A DNA stretch of 7,767 nt from an uncultured Prevotellamassilia sp. (GCA_934255485.1 CAKQOG010000054.1:1-7767); one strand, 5' to 3'. Counted from the stretch's first letter, positions 1-7,053 are shown. Notes: generated by a model from the sequence alone, not told the origin. A program made the numbers and translations.

Positions 1-8
1 TTTTATAG

Positions 9-44
9 TCCCCTTTCAACTATTTAGCTGAGAGGGGATTTTTT
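9..44 (+). terminator. Rho-independent terminator of an upstream gene
   Basis: The arms 9-18 and 29-38 pair over 10 bp with one G-U wobble, around a 10-nt loop, and are followed directly by six T (39-44). This is a canonical intrinsic terminator on the plus strand. The gene it ends must lie to the left of the window, because no coding sequence precedes it here. Confidence 0.75.
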
Positions 45-269
45 GTATATCAGCTTTTGCTTGAAGTAATTAGATGTTGTATGTGTTTCCTTATTCTGCA
101 TAGGATTGAAAGTATTCTTTTTCTTGGATAGTGCTGATTGATTTATTATGCAGCATACAGTTTTTTATTATTAACGCGAGTTCGGGATAAGATTGTAATA
201 TCATTCGAAATATGATTAAACCCAATGCCCAAGAGGGTGTTCATAAAATAGTCACCAATCGAATATATA
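45..269. other. AT-rich intergenic stretch without a clear gene
   Basis: I find no convincing gene, RNA or promoter here. A 43-codon ORF starts at ATG 212 and ends at TAA 341-343, in a different frame from the 270-563 ORF and overlapping its start. Its translation (beginning MIKPNAQEGVHKIV) reads about as plausibly as the start of the next ORF. The two could be pieces of one decayed, frameshifted gene, but nothing proves it. No consensus TAnnTTTG box stands out before either start. Confidence 0.3.
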
Positions 270-563
270 TTGTATCTGTTTTACCCCCAAATTACGAGTT
301 GCCCGTTAGAGGGAGGAATTTCAACTGCGAGCAATTATGCTAAATTCGCATTTTACGTAAGTGGCGAAGAGCCCTCAACTTATTGCATTTACAATGAAAC
401 GGCTAAAAAATGGTTGAGCTACGAACTAAAAGATAGCTATAGAGTTCAAACAGGTTTCGTTAAAATGTTGGAAAACAAAGAAGAAGTAAAAGCTTTCAAG
501 TTTAGTCACCTATATACAAATAGGAACTCGCAAGCAATCGCTTGCGAGTTCCTGCATTTATAA
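270..563 (+). CDS. Hypothetical small protein, possibly a gene remnant
   Basis: This is an open frame of 97 codons that I do not recognise. The middle (about residues 24-78) has a protein-like composition, with alternating hydrophobic and charged residues, but no signal peptide, membrane segment or known motif. The first 20 residues look less convincing, and an overlapping frame (212-343) is open across the same DNA. The last 14 or so codons run through a perfect hairpin (522-553) that looks like a terminator, so the natural end of any ancestral gene was probably elsewhere. It is convergent with the sensor kinase gene, whose stop lies 23 nt beyond. It may be a short real gene, a degraded one, or chance. 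Confidence 0.3.
   Translation: MYLFYPQITSCPLEGGISTASNYAKFAFYVSGEEPSTYCIYNETAKKWLSYELKDSYRVQTGFVKMLENKEEVKAFKFSHLYTNRNSQAIACEFLHL
522..553. terminator. Perfect hairpin between convergent genes, likely bidirectional terminator
   Basis: The arms 522-535 and 540-553 pair perfectly over 14 bp around the loop AATC. The hairpin lies just beyond the kinase stop (587-589, minus strand) and within the last codons of the small plus-strand ORF. Tails are U-rich but interrupted on both sides (TGCATTTATAAAG on plus, CTATTTGTATAT on minus). The position between convergent transcription units supports a terminator that mainly serves the two-component operon. The weak T-tracts leave some doubt. Confidence 0.6.
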
Positions 564-586
564 AGTTTACTTATTTCAGTCCTTCC

Positions 587-2326
587 TTATTTCTTAAGTG
601 TAAATAAAAACTCTAATCCACCTTCCTTTCGGTTACGTACAGAGATGTCGCCTGAGTGGAAGAGCACCGCGTTTCGAACGATTGATAGTCCAAGTCCTGT
701 GCCTCCATTGTCGCGTGTGCGGCCTTCAGATACTCTGTAAAAGCGTTCAAACAATCGAGTAAGGTGTTCTTTAGGTACACCACATCCATTGTCATACACA
801 GAGAAAAAAGCCCATTCATCATCTTCATTATAGCAGTTGATGTGAATTTCCTTACCCTCTCCAGCGTAGCGCAAACTATTCTCCATAAGGTTGCGGAATA
901 TAGAGTAAATAAGTGAATAGTTGCCGTTGATTGTGAGGTTGTTGGGGAGTGTAACCAGCAACTTCATGTGTGTGGCATCAAATTGGTCGCTAAGTTCCTC
1001 CTTAGCATCAGCTACCACCTTGGCAATGCTTACTTGCTCGCGTGGCATGAGGTCGGCAGCCTCTTCTGTTTTAGTAATAAGAGCCACATCGCGTATCAAG
1101 TCTGTAAGTCTCACCACTTGAGCATGAGCTTTCTTCAGAAAATATTCCTTGCGTTCCTCTTTCAAGTTTGTGCAGTCCAATATGGTTTCTAAATACCCAC
1201 GTATGCTACTCACAGGTGTGCGTAGTTCGTGTGTGATATTATTGCTCATTTGCTGTTTCAGCTTCTTGTTCTTTTCAGCTTTGGTAACATCAGTAATCGT
1301 TACCTCAAAACTATTATCGCTATAAGTGAGTGTTTGTATTGCAAAAACATTGCTACCTGCTTTCACGTTATAACGAAATATAGGCGCATCCTCTGCCGTT
1401 GTGCGTTCTTCCGCATTAATTTCTAAAAACTCAAGTGTAGGTGCAAACATCTTAGCACTCCAAATGGTGTTAATATCTGGCGTAGGATTATCAAGCATTA
1501 CATTTACATATTGCAAGAACTTAGAGTTAGCATAAATGCGTTCTCTTTTAGGACTGAAAATCGCAATACCCTCCTCAAAGTAGTGGAAATGTCGCATGAG
1601 TCGTTCGCGTTCTAAGGCTATCTGTTTGTTCGATAGTTCAAGTTGCTTATACTTTTGCATAATAGCCTTACCCACATCTCCCAGTTCAGAATGCGGAAAG
1701 GTTATATGGTCGTAATCAATAAGTCCACGATCGGCCGAACTAATAAAATTTTTAAGCCCCGACACAGCTTTGCCAAAACGATCAGAGATTTGTATCAGCA
1801 CAACCATCGCTATGGGGAATAGCATCAGCACAAACCACAGAAACACATTGTCGGCTTTCATAAAGTTTTGCACCGTAGCATCGTAGGGCAAAGCCACCCT
1901 TACGATATACCCTTTATAGAGTTTGGCATAATAAAAGTATTCGCGGTGGTCAGTGTCAGACACCCTAATGTCGCTACCCTCTTGACTATTGATTGCTGCA
2001 ATCACTTCAGGGCGGCTTATGTGGTTACCCATTTCAACAGCGTTGTGATGAGTAGATTCAAACTTCACTTTGCCTTGGCGGTTTATCACAGTTAGTCGCA
2101 AGTCGTTAGGCAGTATATGTAAGATATTTTCATAGTGAATAGTATCTTTGTTTGCCTCTTCTTGGCTAACAGCTTCAGATACAACATCTGCATAACTACG
2201 CAGACGCGAATTGAGCATTTCGCGTTTATAAAGTTTCTCTCTGTTATACTGAAAAACCACGAGTAATGCTGTAAACACAGCAAACAGAATAGTGAAGTTT
2301 AGTAGTAATTTCGTTTTGTAACTCAT
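587..2326 (-). CDS. Membrane sensor histidine kinase, PhoR-like
   Basis: This 579-aa kinase probably autophosphorylates and passes phosphate to the response regulator encoded 8 nt upstream. Visible parts in order: first membrane helix (about 9-26), a periplasmic sensing region (about 27-160), second membrane helix (about 161-180), a linker with a PAS-like segment (about 240-350), and the dimerisation domain with H-box SNNITHELRTP (phospho-acceptor His366). The ATPase domain follows, with the N-box around Asn483, the G1 motif DNGCG (512-516), the F-box FERFY (526-530) and the G2 motif GGTGLGLSIV (541-550). All catalytic motifs are intact. The architecture and H-box resemble PhoR. The divergent phosphate permease makes phosphate sensing the best guess, but the ligand is inferred only from context. 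No strong Shine-Dalgarno sequence precedes the ATG, which is normal for this phylum. Confidence 0.93.
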   Translation of the reverse strand: MSYKTKLLLNFTILFAVFTALLVVFQYNREKLYKREMLNSRLRSYADVVSEAVSQEEANKDTIHYENILHILPNDLRLTVINRQGKVKFESTHHNAVEMGNHISRPEVIAAINSQEGSDIRVSDTDHREYFYYAKLYKGYIVRVALPYDATVQNFMKADNVFLWFVLMLFPIAMVVLIQISDRFGKAVSGLKNFISSADRGLIDYDHITFPHSELGDVGKAIMQKYKQLELSNKQIALERERLMRHFHYFEEGIAIFSPKRERIYANSKFLQYVNVMLDNPTPDINTIWSAKMFAPTLEFLEINAEERTTAEDAPIFRYNVKAGSNVFAIQTLTYSDNSFEVTITDVTKAEKNKKLKQQMSNNITHELRTPVSSIRGYLETILDCTNLKEERKEYFLKKAHAQVVRLTDLIRDVALITKTEEAADLMPREQVSIAKVVADAKEELSDQFDATHMKLLVTLPNNLTINGNYSLIYSIFRNLMENSLRYAGEGKEIHINCYNEDDEWAFFSVYDNGCGVPKEHLTRLFERFYRVSEGRTRDNGGTGLGLSIVRNAVLFHSGDISVRNRKEGGLEFLFTLKK

Positions 2327-2334
2327 ATCACGTC

Positions 2335-3006
2335 TTATTCTTCAAAACAGTACCCGTATCCTTGGCGATTAGTAAGATGAAAAGCATTCTCACCCAATTT
2401 GCGGCGCACTCTGGCTATGTGTACATCCACTGTGCGGTCAAGCACATAGCTATCGCCATGCCACACTTCTGCCAAAATTTCCTCGCGCGAGAAAACGCGC
2501 CCAGGTTGCTTAGCCAACATGCTCAATATTCCGAACTCTTTAGGCGAAAACTTAATTTCCTCACCATTCACAATCACAAGTTTTTTCACAAAGTCCACTA
2601 TCATATTGCCAGCTTTGAGTTCAGCACGTTCGGGGGGCAACTGCGTGCGACGCAGTACAGCCTTTATGCGTGCCAACACTTCATGCAGTGAGAAAGGCTT
2701 AGATATATAATCGTCTGCACCAGCCGAAAATCCCGTAAGCATATCGTTCTCAGTATCCTTAGCAGTAAGAAATATGATAGGCGTTTTCAGTTTCAACTCG
2801 TTGCGCAATTTGTTGGCCATTCTGTAGCCCGACATACCGCCTAACATCACGTCCAGCAATATCAAGCTATGTTCTGGCGAAAGTATGTGAAGTGCTTCCT
2901 CTGCCGACTCAGCAGTGTCTACTTCGTAGCCCGCATTCTCAAGGTTACATTGCAATATCTCGCGCAAATCTGGCTCATCATCTACCACTAATATTTTATA
3001 AGTCAT
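2335..3006 (-). CDS. OmpR/PhoB-family response regulator
   Basis: This is a 223-aa DNA-binding response regulator, first gene of a two-gene operon with the sensor kinase 8 nt downstream. The receiver domain (about 3-118) has the acidic pair Asp9/Asp10, phospho-acceptor Asp52 in LILLDVM, Thr81, and Lys103 in ISKPFS. All the residues needed for phosphorylation are present. The C-terminal winged helix (about 128-221) carries the recognition-helix pattern DRTVDVHIARVRRKLG and ends in the typical GYGYCFE hairpin. Length and layout match the OmpR/PhoB subfamily. PhoB-like control of the divergent phosphate genes is inferred from position and from 11-bp repeats in the shared intergenic region. Other OmpR-family assignments, such as RprY-like, cannot be excluded from sequence alone. 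Confidence 0.95.
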   Translation of the reverse strand: MTYKILVVDDEPDLREILQCNLENAGYEVDTAESAEEALHILSPEHSLILLDVMLGGMSGYRMANKLRNELKLKTPIIFLTAKDTENDMLTGFSAGADDYISKPFSLHEVLARIKAVLRRTQLPPERAELKAGNMIVDFVKKLVIVNGEEIKFSPKEFGILSMLAKQPGRVFSREEILAEVWHGDSYVLDRTVDVHIARVRRKLGENAFHLTNRQGYGYCFEE

Positions 3007-3135
3007 ACGTTGTTCAAGTTTTATCCCTTTGTAATAGGACGTTAATCAATCAATTGTGTTTAACCTAAAAATGATGTGTTTCACCATTTCTGCTGCAATA
3101 TTACGCTTTTTATCTTTCTCATCATTTTTCAATCC

Positions 3136-3152
3136 TGTTAATTTTTTGTGAA
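3136..3152 (-). promoter_or_regulatory. Two 11-bp-spaced TTMACA units facing the two-component operon
   Basis: On the minus strand TTCACA (3152-3147) and TTAACA (3141-3136) lie exactly 11 bp apart. They resemble the plus-strand units at 3185-3223, but point towards the regulator and kinase genes. This would suit binding by the same regulator and autoregulation. With only two short units in AT-rich DNA and no clear minus-strand -7 box, the call is tentative. Confidence 0.25.
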
Positions 3153-3180
3153 GATAACAACTTTCATTGTTCTCTATATA

Positions 3181-3224
3181 TGCTGTAACACTTTCTTAAC
3201 CATTTCGTCACATCCTTCAAACAC
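3181..3224 (+). promoter_or_regulatory. Candidate PhoB-type operator, four 11-bp direct repeats
   Basis: The six-mers GTAACA, TTAACC, GTCACA and CAAACA start at 3185, 3196, 3207 and 3218, each exactly 11 bp after the last. The A and C at the fourth and fifth positions are invariant. The middle two units share 7 of 11 bases (TTTCTTAACCA and TTTCGTCACAT). Eleven-bp direct repeats are the known layout of PhoB boxes. The array ends 8 nt before the -7 box of the permease, where an activator can replace a weak -33 element. The function is inferred. Confidence 0.4.
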
Positions 3225-3232
3225 AACAACTC

Positions 3233-3240
3233 TACTTTTG
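3233..3240 (+). promoter_or_regulatory. Bacteroidota -7 box of the permease-porin operon
   Basis: TACTTTTG matches the Bacteroidota primary-sigma consensus TAnnTTTG. Transcription would start near 3245, giving a leader of about 55 nt before the ATG at 3302. No TTTG lies at the expected -33 distance, which suggests the promoter depends on an activator bound at the 11-bp repeats just upstream. Confidence 0.55.
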
Positions 3241-3301
3241 CACCCAAAACAAAGCGTTTACTAACTCAGCATATTAACAATTTAATTATAAAAATCGATT
3301 T

Positions 3302-5554
3302 ATGGAATGGATGTATTTGGGAATGGTAATATTCCTGTTCATTCTTGCAGCATTCGACCTTTGGGTCGGCGTAAGTAATGACGCTGTAAATTTTCTTAAC
3401 TCTGCAATCGGCTCGCGAGCAGCCAAGTTTCGTTCGCTTGTTATTATAGCCGGTATAGGTGTATTTTTGGGGTGTGTGTTGAGCAATGGCATGATGGATA
3501 TAGCCCGTCATGGCATATTCACCCCACAGTATTTCAGCTTTAAAGATGTAATGTACATCTACTTAGCTGTAATGGTAACAGACATTGTGTTGCTCGACAT
3601 CTTCAACTCCTTTGGTATGCCAACTTCCACCACTGTTTCTATGGTGTTTGAGTTGTTAGGTTCAGCATTTGCCTTTACCATGCTCAAGGTTGCAGGTGAT
3701 GGTATGCCATTGGGCATGGCCGACTATCTTAACACGTCTAAAGCTCTTGAGGTTGTGATGGGTATCTTTTTAAGCGTTCCCATTGCATTTGTTTTTGGTT
3801 CTCTTATACAGTACATCACACGTATAGTCTTTACCTTTAGCATCAACAAAAACTTGCGTTTCAAAATTGGCATTTTTGGTGGTATAGCCATCACAGCCAT
3901 ACTCTACTTTATGCTCTTTAAGGGCCTCAAAGACCTCTCATTTATGAATAGCGATGTTAAGGCGTTCTTAAATGATAATATCCTAATTGTGTTAGGAAGC
4001 ATATTTGTAGTAGCAACCATTCTTATGCAAGTGCTCCACATGCTCAAGATAAATGTATTTCGCATCATCGTTTTGTTTGGAACATTTGCACTTTCAACTG
4101 CTTTTGCGGGCAACGACCTTGTAAACTTTATTGGTGTGCCCCTTGCAGGCTACTCCTCATATATGGATTTCACAGCCCATGCAGGAGGTTTAGCTGCCGA
4201 TAGCTTTATGATGACATCGCTCCAAGAGAGTGCCCAAACCCCCATCCTTTTCCTTGCAGCAGCTGGTGCAATCATGGTGTTTGCGCTTGCCACATCAAAG
4301 AAAGCACGCAAGGTAACAGAAACCGAGGTTGGTCTCTCACGAAAGAACGAGGGCGACGAAATGTTTGGCTCTTCAAAGGTGGCACGTAGCATTGTACGCC
4401 TTGGCAATTCGGTGGGTAATGCCGTTGTAAGCATAACGCCTAAGAGTGTAAAAAGTTTTGTAAACTCACGTTTTCAAATGCCCCTTGAGGCAGCCGATAA
4501 CGAGGCAGCTTACGACATGTGCCGTGCTTCGGTTAATTTGGTTGTATCTTCACTCCTCATAGCCTTGGGCACATCGCTCAAGTTGCCACTTTCTACCACG
4601 TTCGTCACCTTTATGGTGGCTATGGGTTCATCACTTGCCGATCGTGCATGGAGCAGAGAGAGTGCAGTGTTCCGCATTACAGGCGTGCTCACGGTTATTG
4701 GTGGATGGTTTATCACTGCAGGTGTAGCCTTTACAGCTTGTTTCTGTGTAGCCATAATTATGAACTTTGGTGGCATCGTGGCAGTAGTTATCATAGTGGC
4801 AGCCGGTATTTATAGCATCATTCATAGCCAACAACGTTTTGCTAAAAAACAAAAAGAGGTTCAAGAGGGTGATGTGCTCTTTCAGCAAATACTTGCAACT
4901 AAAGACCACACAACAATTATTCCCATGCTCACGCGCCACATGGACATGAGCATAGCCGATACAATAAGCCAATATGCAAGCATACTCACCACTTCGACCG
5001 ATGGTTTGTTTAACGACTCTTTGCGTCCTTTACGCCATGCCTTGCGAGAACTAAACAAGGATAAACGTGAACTCAAAAACCTACGTCGTCGCGAAACCAT
5101 TTGCCTGCGTCGTGTCCAACCACCTGTGGCAGCTGTACGCTTAAGCACCAATTTCCATCTTATTCACAATTCGCTCCGACAGATGCTTTATGGCATCATA
5201 CGTGTGGCCGAACCAGCTCACGAACACGTAGACAACAACTTTACTCCCATTGATGTAGCTACAGCTGAGCGCTATTGTAAGGTGAGAAATAAAGTAGTAG
5301 CCTTGATGAACAATGTGGCAGAAAACCTACGAAACGATCGCGCTGCCGACAATTTAAAACTGCTTAATCAATGCGAAGCACTTGAAGAAGAAATGAACCA
5401 GTTTAACCAAAATATTGGTGTTGCCATACAAGGTCAGAACATCAACCTAAGTGCCATGACCTTGGTGTTGCACATGGGACAAGAAACCCTACAACTCATT
5501 ATCGAAATCCACGACCTCTTGGTAGCATGTAAGGCTTACAGAGAGCTTATTTAA
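3302..5554 (+). CDS. PiT-family inorganic phosphate permease with fused PhoU-like domain
   Basis: This 750-aa inner-membrane transporter probably imports phosphate driven by an ion gradient. The PiT fold is an internal duplication, and both copies of its signatures are visible. The N-terminal half has SNDAVNFLNS (25-34) and the loop GMPTSTTVS (105-113). The second has AGNDLVNFIGVPLAG (269-283) and LKLPLSTTFVTF (426-437). Some ten or more hydrophobic helices fall between residues 5 and 507, broken by a polar loop at about 332-395. From about 525 to 750 the protein is soluble, charged and helical, like the PhoU-type helical bundle fused to PiT proteins in this phylum. It is divergent from the two-component operon and lies 73 bp upstream of a porin. 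The ATG at 3302 follows an A-rich leader. Phosphate specificity and coupling ion are family knowledge, not seen directly. Confidence 0.92.
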   Translation: MEWMYLGMVIFLFILAAFDLWVGVSNDAVNFLNSAIGSRAAKFRSLVIIAGIGVFLGCVLSNGMMDIARHGIFTPQYFSFKDVMYIYLAVMVTDIVLLDIFNSFGMPTSTTVSMVFELLGSAFAFTMLKVAGDGMPLGMADYLNTSKALEVVMGIFLSVPIAFVFGSLIQYITRIVFTFSINKNLRFKIGIFGGIAITAILYFMLFKGLKDLSFMNSDVKAFLNDNILIVLGSIFVVATILMQVLHMLKINVFRIIVLFGTFALSTAFAGNDLVNFIGVPLAGYSSYMDFTAHAGGLAADSFMMTSLQESAQTPILFLAAAGAIMVFALATSKKARKVTETEVGLSRKNEGDEMFGSSKVARSIVRLGNSVGNAVVSITPKSVKSFVNSRFQMPLEAADNEAAYDMCRASVNLVVSSLLIALGTSLKLPLSTTFVTFMVAMGSSLADRAWSRESAVFRITGVLTVIGGWFITAGVAFTACFCVAIIMNFGGIVAVVIIVAAGIYSIIHSQQRFAKKQKEVQEGDVLFQQILATKDHTTIIPMLTRHMDMSIADTISQYASILTTSTDGLFNDSLRPLRHALRELNKDKRELKNLRRRETICLRRVQPPVAAVRLSTNFHLIHNSLRQMLYGIIRVAEPAHEHVDNNFTPIDVATAERYCKVRNKVVALMNNVAENLRNDRAADNLKLLNQCEALEEEMNQFNQNIGVAIQGQNINLSAMTLVLHMGQETLQLIIEIHDLLVACKAYRELI

Positions 5555-5565
5555 CACTCAATCAT

Positions 5566-5601
5566 GCCAAAGAGAAAGCAAGTAAAGCCTTTCTCTTTGG
5601 C
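5566..5601 (+). other. Perfect hairpin between permease and porin genes
   Basis: GCCAAAGAGAAAG (5566-5578) and its exact reverse complement (5589-5601) form a 13-bp stem around a 10-nt loop. It starts 11 nt after the permease stop and ends 26 nt before the porin start. No T-tract follows on either strand, so it is not a canonical terminator. It may be an mRNA processing or stability element that lets the two cistrons be expressed at different levels. That role is inferred. Confidence 0.6.
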
Positions 5602-5627
5602 TACGATAACAATCAAAGAGCAAAAAA

Positions 5628-6668
5628 ATGAAACGAAAAACCATTATTTCGCTTTTCGCCTATAGCCTATTATGTTGCAGCACAGCAGCAGCGGCGCAAA
5701 CTCCAGATAGCATAGCCACTAACAAGGCCACTCACAGCTGGTTGCCAACCGTAAGCGGTACGATACGTGCCAAAATGGAGTATCAGACCAACGAAAATGA
5801 GAGTCGTTTTGAGGTTAGAACAGCACGTATAGCACTTGATGGATTTGTTACCCCCATCGTAAATTATAAAGCCGAAATCGACCTTTCAGACGAAGGAAAA
5901 ATCAAAATGCTCGATGCTTATGCTGGCGTGCTGCCCGTCGAAGGACTCAATTTGCGCTTAGGTCAAATGCGTGTACCTTTTAGTATTGATGCGCATCGAT
6001 CTCCCCACAAACAGTATTTTGCCAACCGTTCGTTCATAGCCAAGCAGGTGGGCAATGTGCGCGATGTGGGTTTTTATGCAGGCTACAACTTTAGTAAAAT
6101 GCCGCTCATGCTCGAGGCTGGAGCATTTAATGGTTCGGGGTTAACTAACCAAAAAGACTATTGGACAAAGAAGTTTAACTTCTCAGTCAAAGCCCAATGT
6201 CCGCTACCTTGTGGCTTGACCCTACAAGCATCGGTTCAAAAAATATCGCCCAACAACATAAGCACTTATCTCTACGACGGTGGCTTTACATGGCAAATCG
6301 GACGCTTTACACTCGAAGCCGAATATCTGCGCAAACACTATAGCAATCAAGCATTTAGCAATGTCAATGCAGTAGATGCATTTGTATGTTACGACCAACC
6401 GCTTAAAAAGGCATTTCGCAAAATCAGTTTCTTGTGTCGTTACGACATGATGAACGACCATTCAGACGGCACTATCGACGATAGTGGCCAAATGAAACTC
6501 ACCGATGCGCAGCGCCAACGTGTAACGGGGGGTATCACCCTAAGCATGGCTAAGAAGATGAATGCCGACATCCGCCTTAATTACGAAAAGTACTTTTATG
6601 ACAATATAGCGCTTGCTAAGCCCTCAGAGCGCGACAAAGCCGTTGTTGAACTTGTAGTTCATTTTTAG
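5628..6668 (+). CDS. Outer-membrane porin, phosphate-selective O/P type
   Basis: This 346-aa protein is predicted to be an outer-membrane beta barrel admitting phosphate or other small anions to the periplasm. It starts with a signal peptide (MKRKT, a hydrophobic stretch, then AAAAQ; cleavage near residue 23). The mature part is made of alternating strands typical of the porin O/P family, such as RFEVRTARIALDGFV and LNLRLGQMRVPF (107-118). The sequence FANRSFIAKQVGNVRDVGFY (131-150) is the most family-like segment. It ends in VVELVVHF, with the terminal Phe of a barrel-assembly signal. It is somewhat short for the family and keeps four cysteines in the mature part (191, 195, 254, 270). AAAGAG at 5615-5620 may help ribosome binding. 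It is second in an operon after the phosphate permease, which supports phosphate as substrate without proving it. Confidence 0.85.
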   Translation: MKRKTIISLFAYSLLCCSTAAAAQTPDSIATNKATHSWLPTVSGTIRAKMEYQTNENESRFEVRTARIALDGFVTPIVNYKAEIDLSDEGKIKMLDAYAGVLPVEGLNLRLGQMRVPFSIDAHRSPHKQYFANRSFIAKQVGNVRDVGFYAGYNFSKMPLMLEAGAFNGSGLTNQKDYWTKKFNFSVKAQCPLPCGLTLQASVQKISPNNISTYLYDGGFTWQIGRFTLEAEYLRKHYSNQAFSNVNAVDAFVCYDQPLKKAFRKISFLCRYDMMNDHSDGTIDDSGQMKLTDAQRQRVTGGITLSMAKKMNADIRLNYEKYFYDNIALAKPSERDKAVVELVVHF

Positions 6669-6691
6669 CAAAATAGCTTTCAAAGCATTCT

Positions 6692-6733
6692 TCCCCTCGA
6701 GAAAGTGAAATAGAGCCTCTCGGGGGGATTTTT
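6692..6733 (+). terminator. Rho-independent terminator of the permease-porin operon
   Basis: The arms 6692-6702 and 6718-6728 pair over 11 bp with one wobble, around a 15-nt loop. The stem is G/C-rich at its base (CCCC with GGGG) and is followed by five T (6729-6733). It lies 23 nt after the porin stop codon, in the correct orientation. Confidence 0.8.
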
Positions 6734-6794
6734 CCCTCAAAAACATCGCAAAAACAAAAAAAATGCACTTTTTTTGAAAAAAAATGTCAGAACG

Positions 6795-6826
6795 TTTGGT
6801 CGGTAAATATAAAGTCCCTATCTTTG
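6795..6826 (+). promoter_or_regulatory. Promoter of the tRNA-Lys gene
   Basis: TTTG (6795-6798), a 20-nt spacer and TATCTTTG (6819-6826) match the Bacteroidota consensus TTTG / TAnnTTTG exactly. Transcription should start near 6833, about 50 nt before the mature tRNA. Upstream A-tracts (6756-6763 and 6777-6784) with a T-tract between them (6769-6775) could act as curved DNA or an UP-like element. Confidence 0.75.
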
Positions 6827-6884
6827 CACTCGCTTAACAGAGATAACAACTACACAAGTTGATAACTCAAAAGCACTAAGGTTT

Positions 6885-6957
6885 GACTTGCTAGCTCAGT
6901 TGGTAGAGCACAACACTTTTAATGTTGGGGTCTTGGGTTCGAACCCCAAGCAAGTCA
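6885..6957 (+). tRNA. tRNA-Lys (anticodon UUU)
   Basis: The cloverleaf folds completely. Acceptor arms are GACTTGC (6885-6891) and GCAAGTC (6950-6956) with discriminator A6957. The D stem pairs GCTC (6894-6897) with GAGC (6906-6909). The anticodon stem CAACA/TGTTG (6911-6915, 6923-6927) holds loop CTTTTAA with anticodon TTT at 6918-6920. The variable loop is 5 nt. The T stem TTGGG/CCCAA encloses TTCGAAC (6938-6944). The CCA end is not encoded. The gene is intact although an integrase gene lies 394 bp downstream, as expected when an integrating element restores the 3' end of its target tRNA. Confidence 0.98.
6938..6957 (+). other. Possible attachment-site core in the tRNA 3' end
   Basis: Tyrosine integrases of tRNA-targeting elements often recombine in the T-loop to acceptor segment and duplicate it at the far end of the insertion. 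The integrase gene 394 bp downstream, reading away from the tRNA, makes this segment a candidate attL core. The second copy would lie beyond the window, so the exact core and limits are inferred. Confidence 0.35.
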
Positions 6958-7014
6958 CTTATGTTCCCAACGAGGTCACTGAGTGATTTTTAAGGAAATC
7001 AGAAATCAAAAAGT

Positions 7015-7053
7015 ATAAGTGGTATTTACATTGATGTAGATACCACTTATTTT
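7015..7053 (+). terminator. Hairpin terminator downstream of tRNA-Lys
   Basis: The arms 7015-7030 and 7035-7050 pair over 16 bp around the loop TTGA, with one T-G wobble (7026/7039) that pairs only in the plus-strand transcript. A T-rich tail (TTTGTTTTG) follows, and an A-run precedes the stem. It would end the tRNA transcript. It lies beyond the probable attachment site, so it may have arrived with the inserted element. Confidence 0.65.

Noticed and set aside
232..252. GAGGGTGTTCATAAAATAG as a possible insertion-sequence end
   Set aside because: It only loosely recalls ends of some IS elements. No inverted partner, target duplication or transposase fragment is visible nearby.
921..1426. Plus-strand open frames inside the sensor kinase gene
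   Set aside because: They overlap the dimerisation and PAS-like parts of an intact kinase and show no independent motifs or start signals.
3096..3132. Possible minus-strand promoter for the two-component operon (TAATATTG at 3103-3096, TTG near 3132-3130)
   Set aside because: The -7 box has a mismatch and the spacer is about 26 nt, too long for the Bacteroidota consensus. I could not assign a promoter for this operon.
5628..5700. Lipoprotein signal in the porin leader (LLCC)
   Set aside because: The residue before each cysteine is Leu or Cys, not Gly/Ala/Ser, and the AAAAQ site that follows fits ordinary signal peptidase I cleavage.
6954..6986. Repeat of GTCACT after the tRNA (6954-6959 and 6975-6980) as a short att duplication
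   Set aside because: Only six or so bases match, and the two copies are about 21 bp apart, too short and too close to mark element ends.
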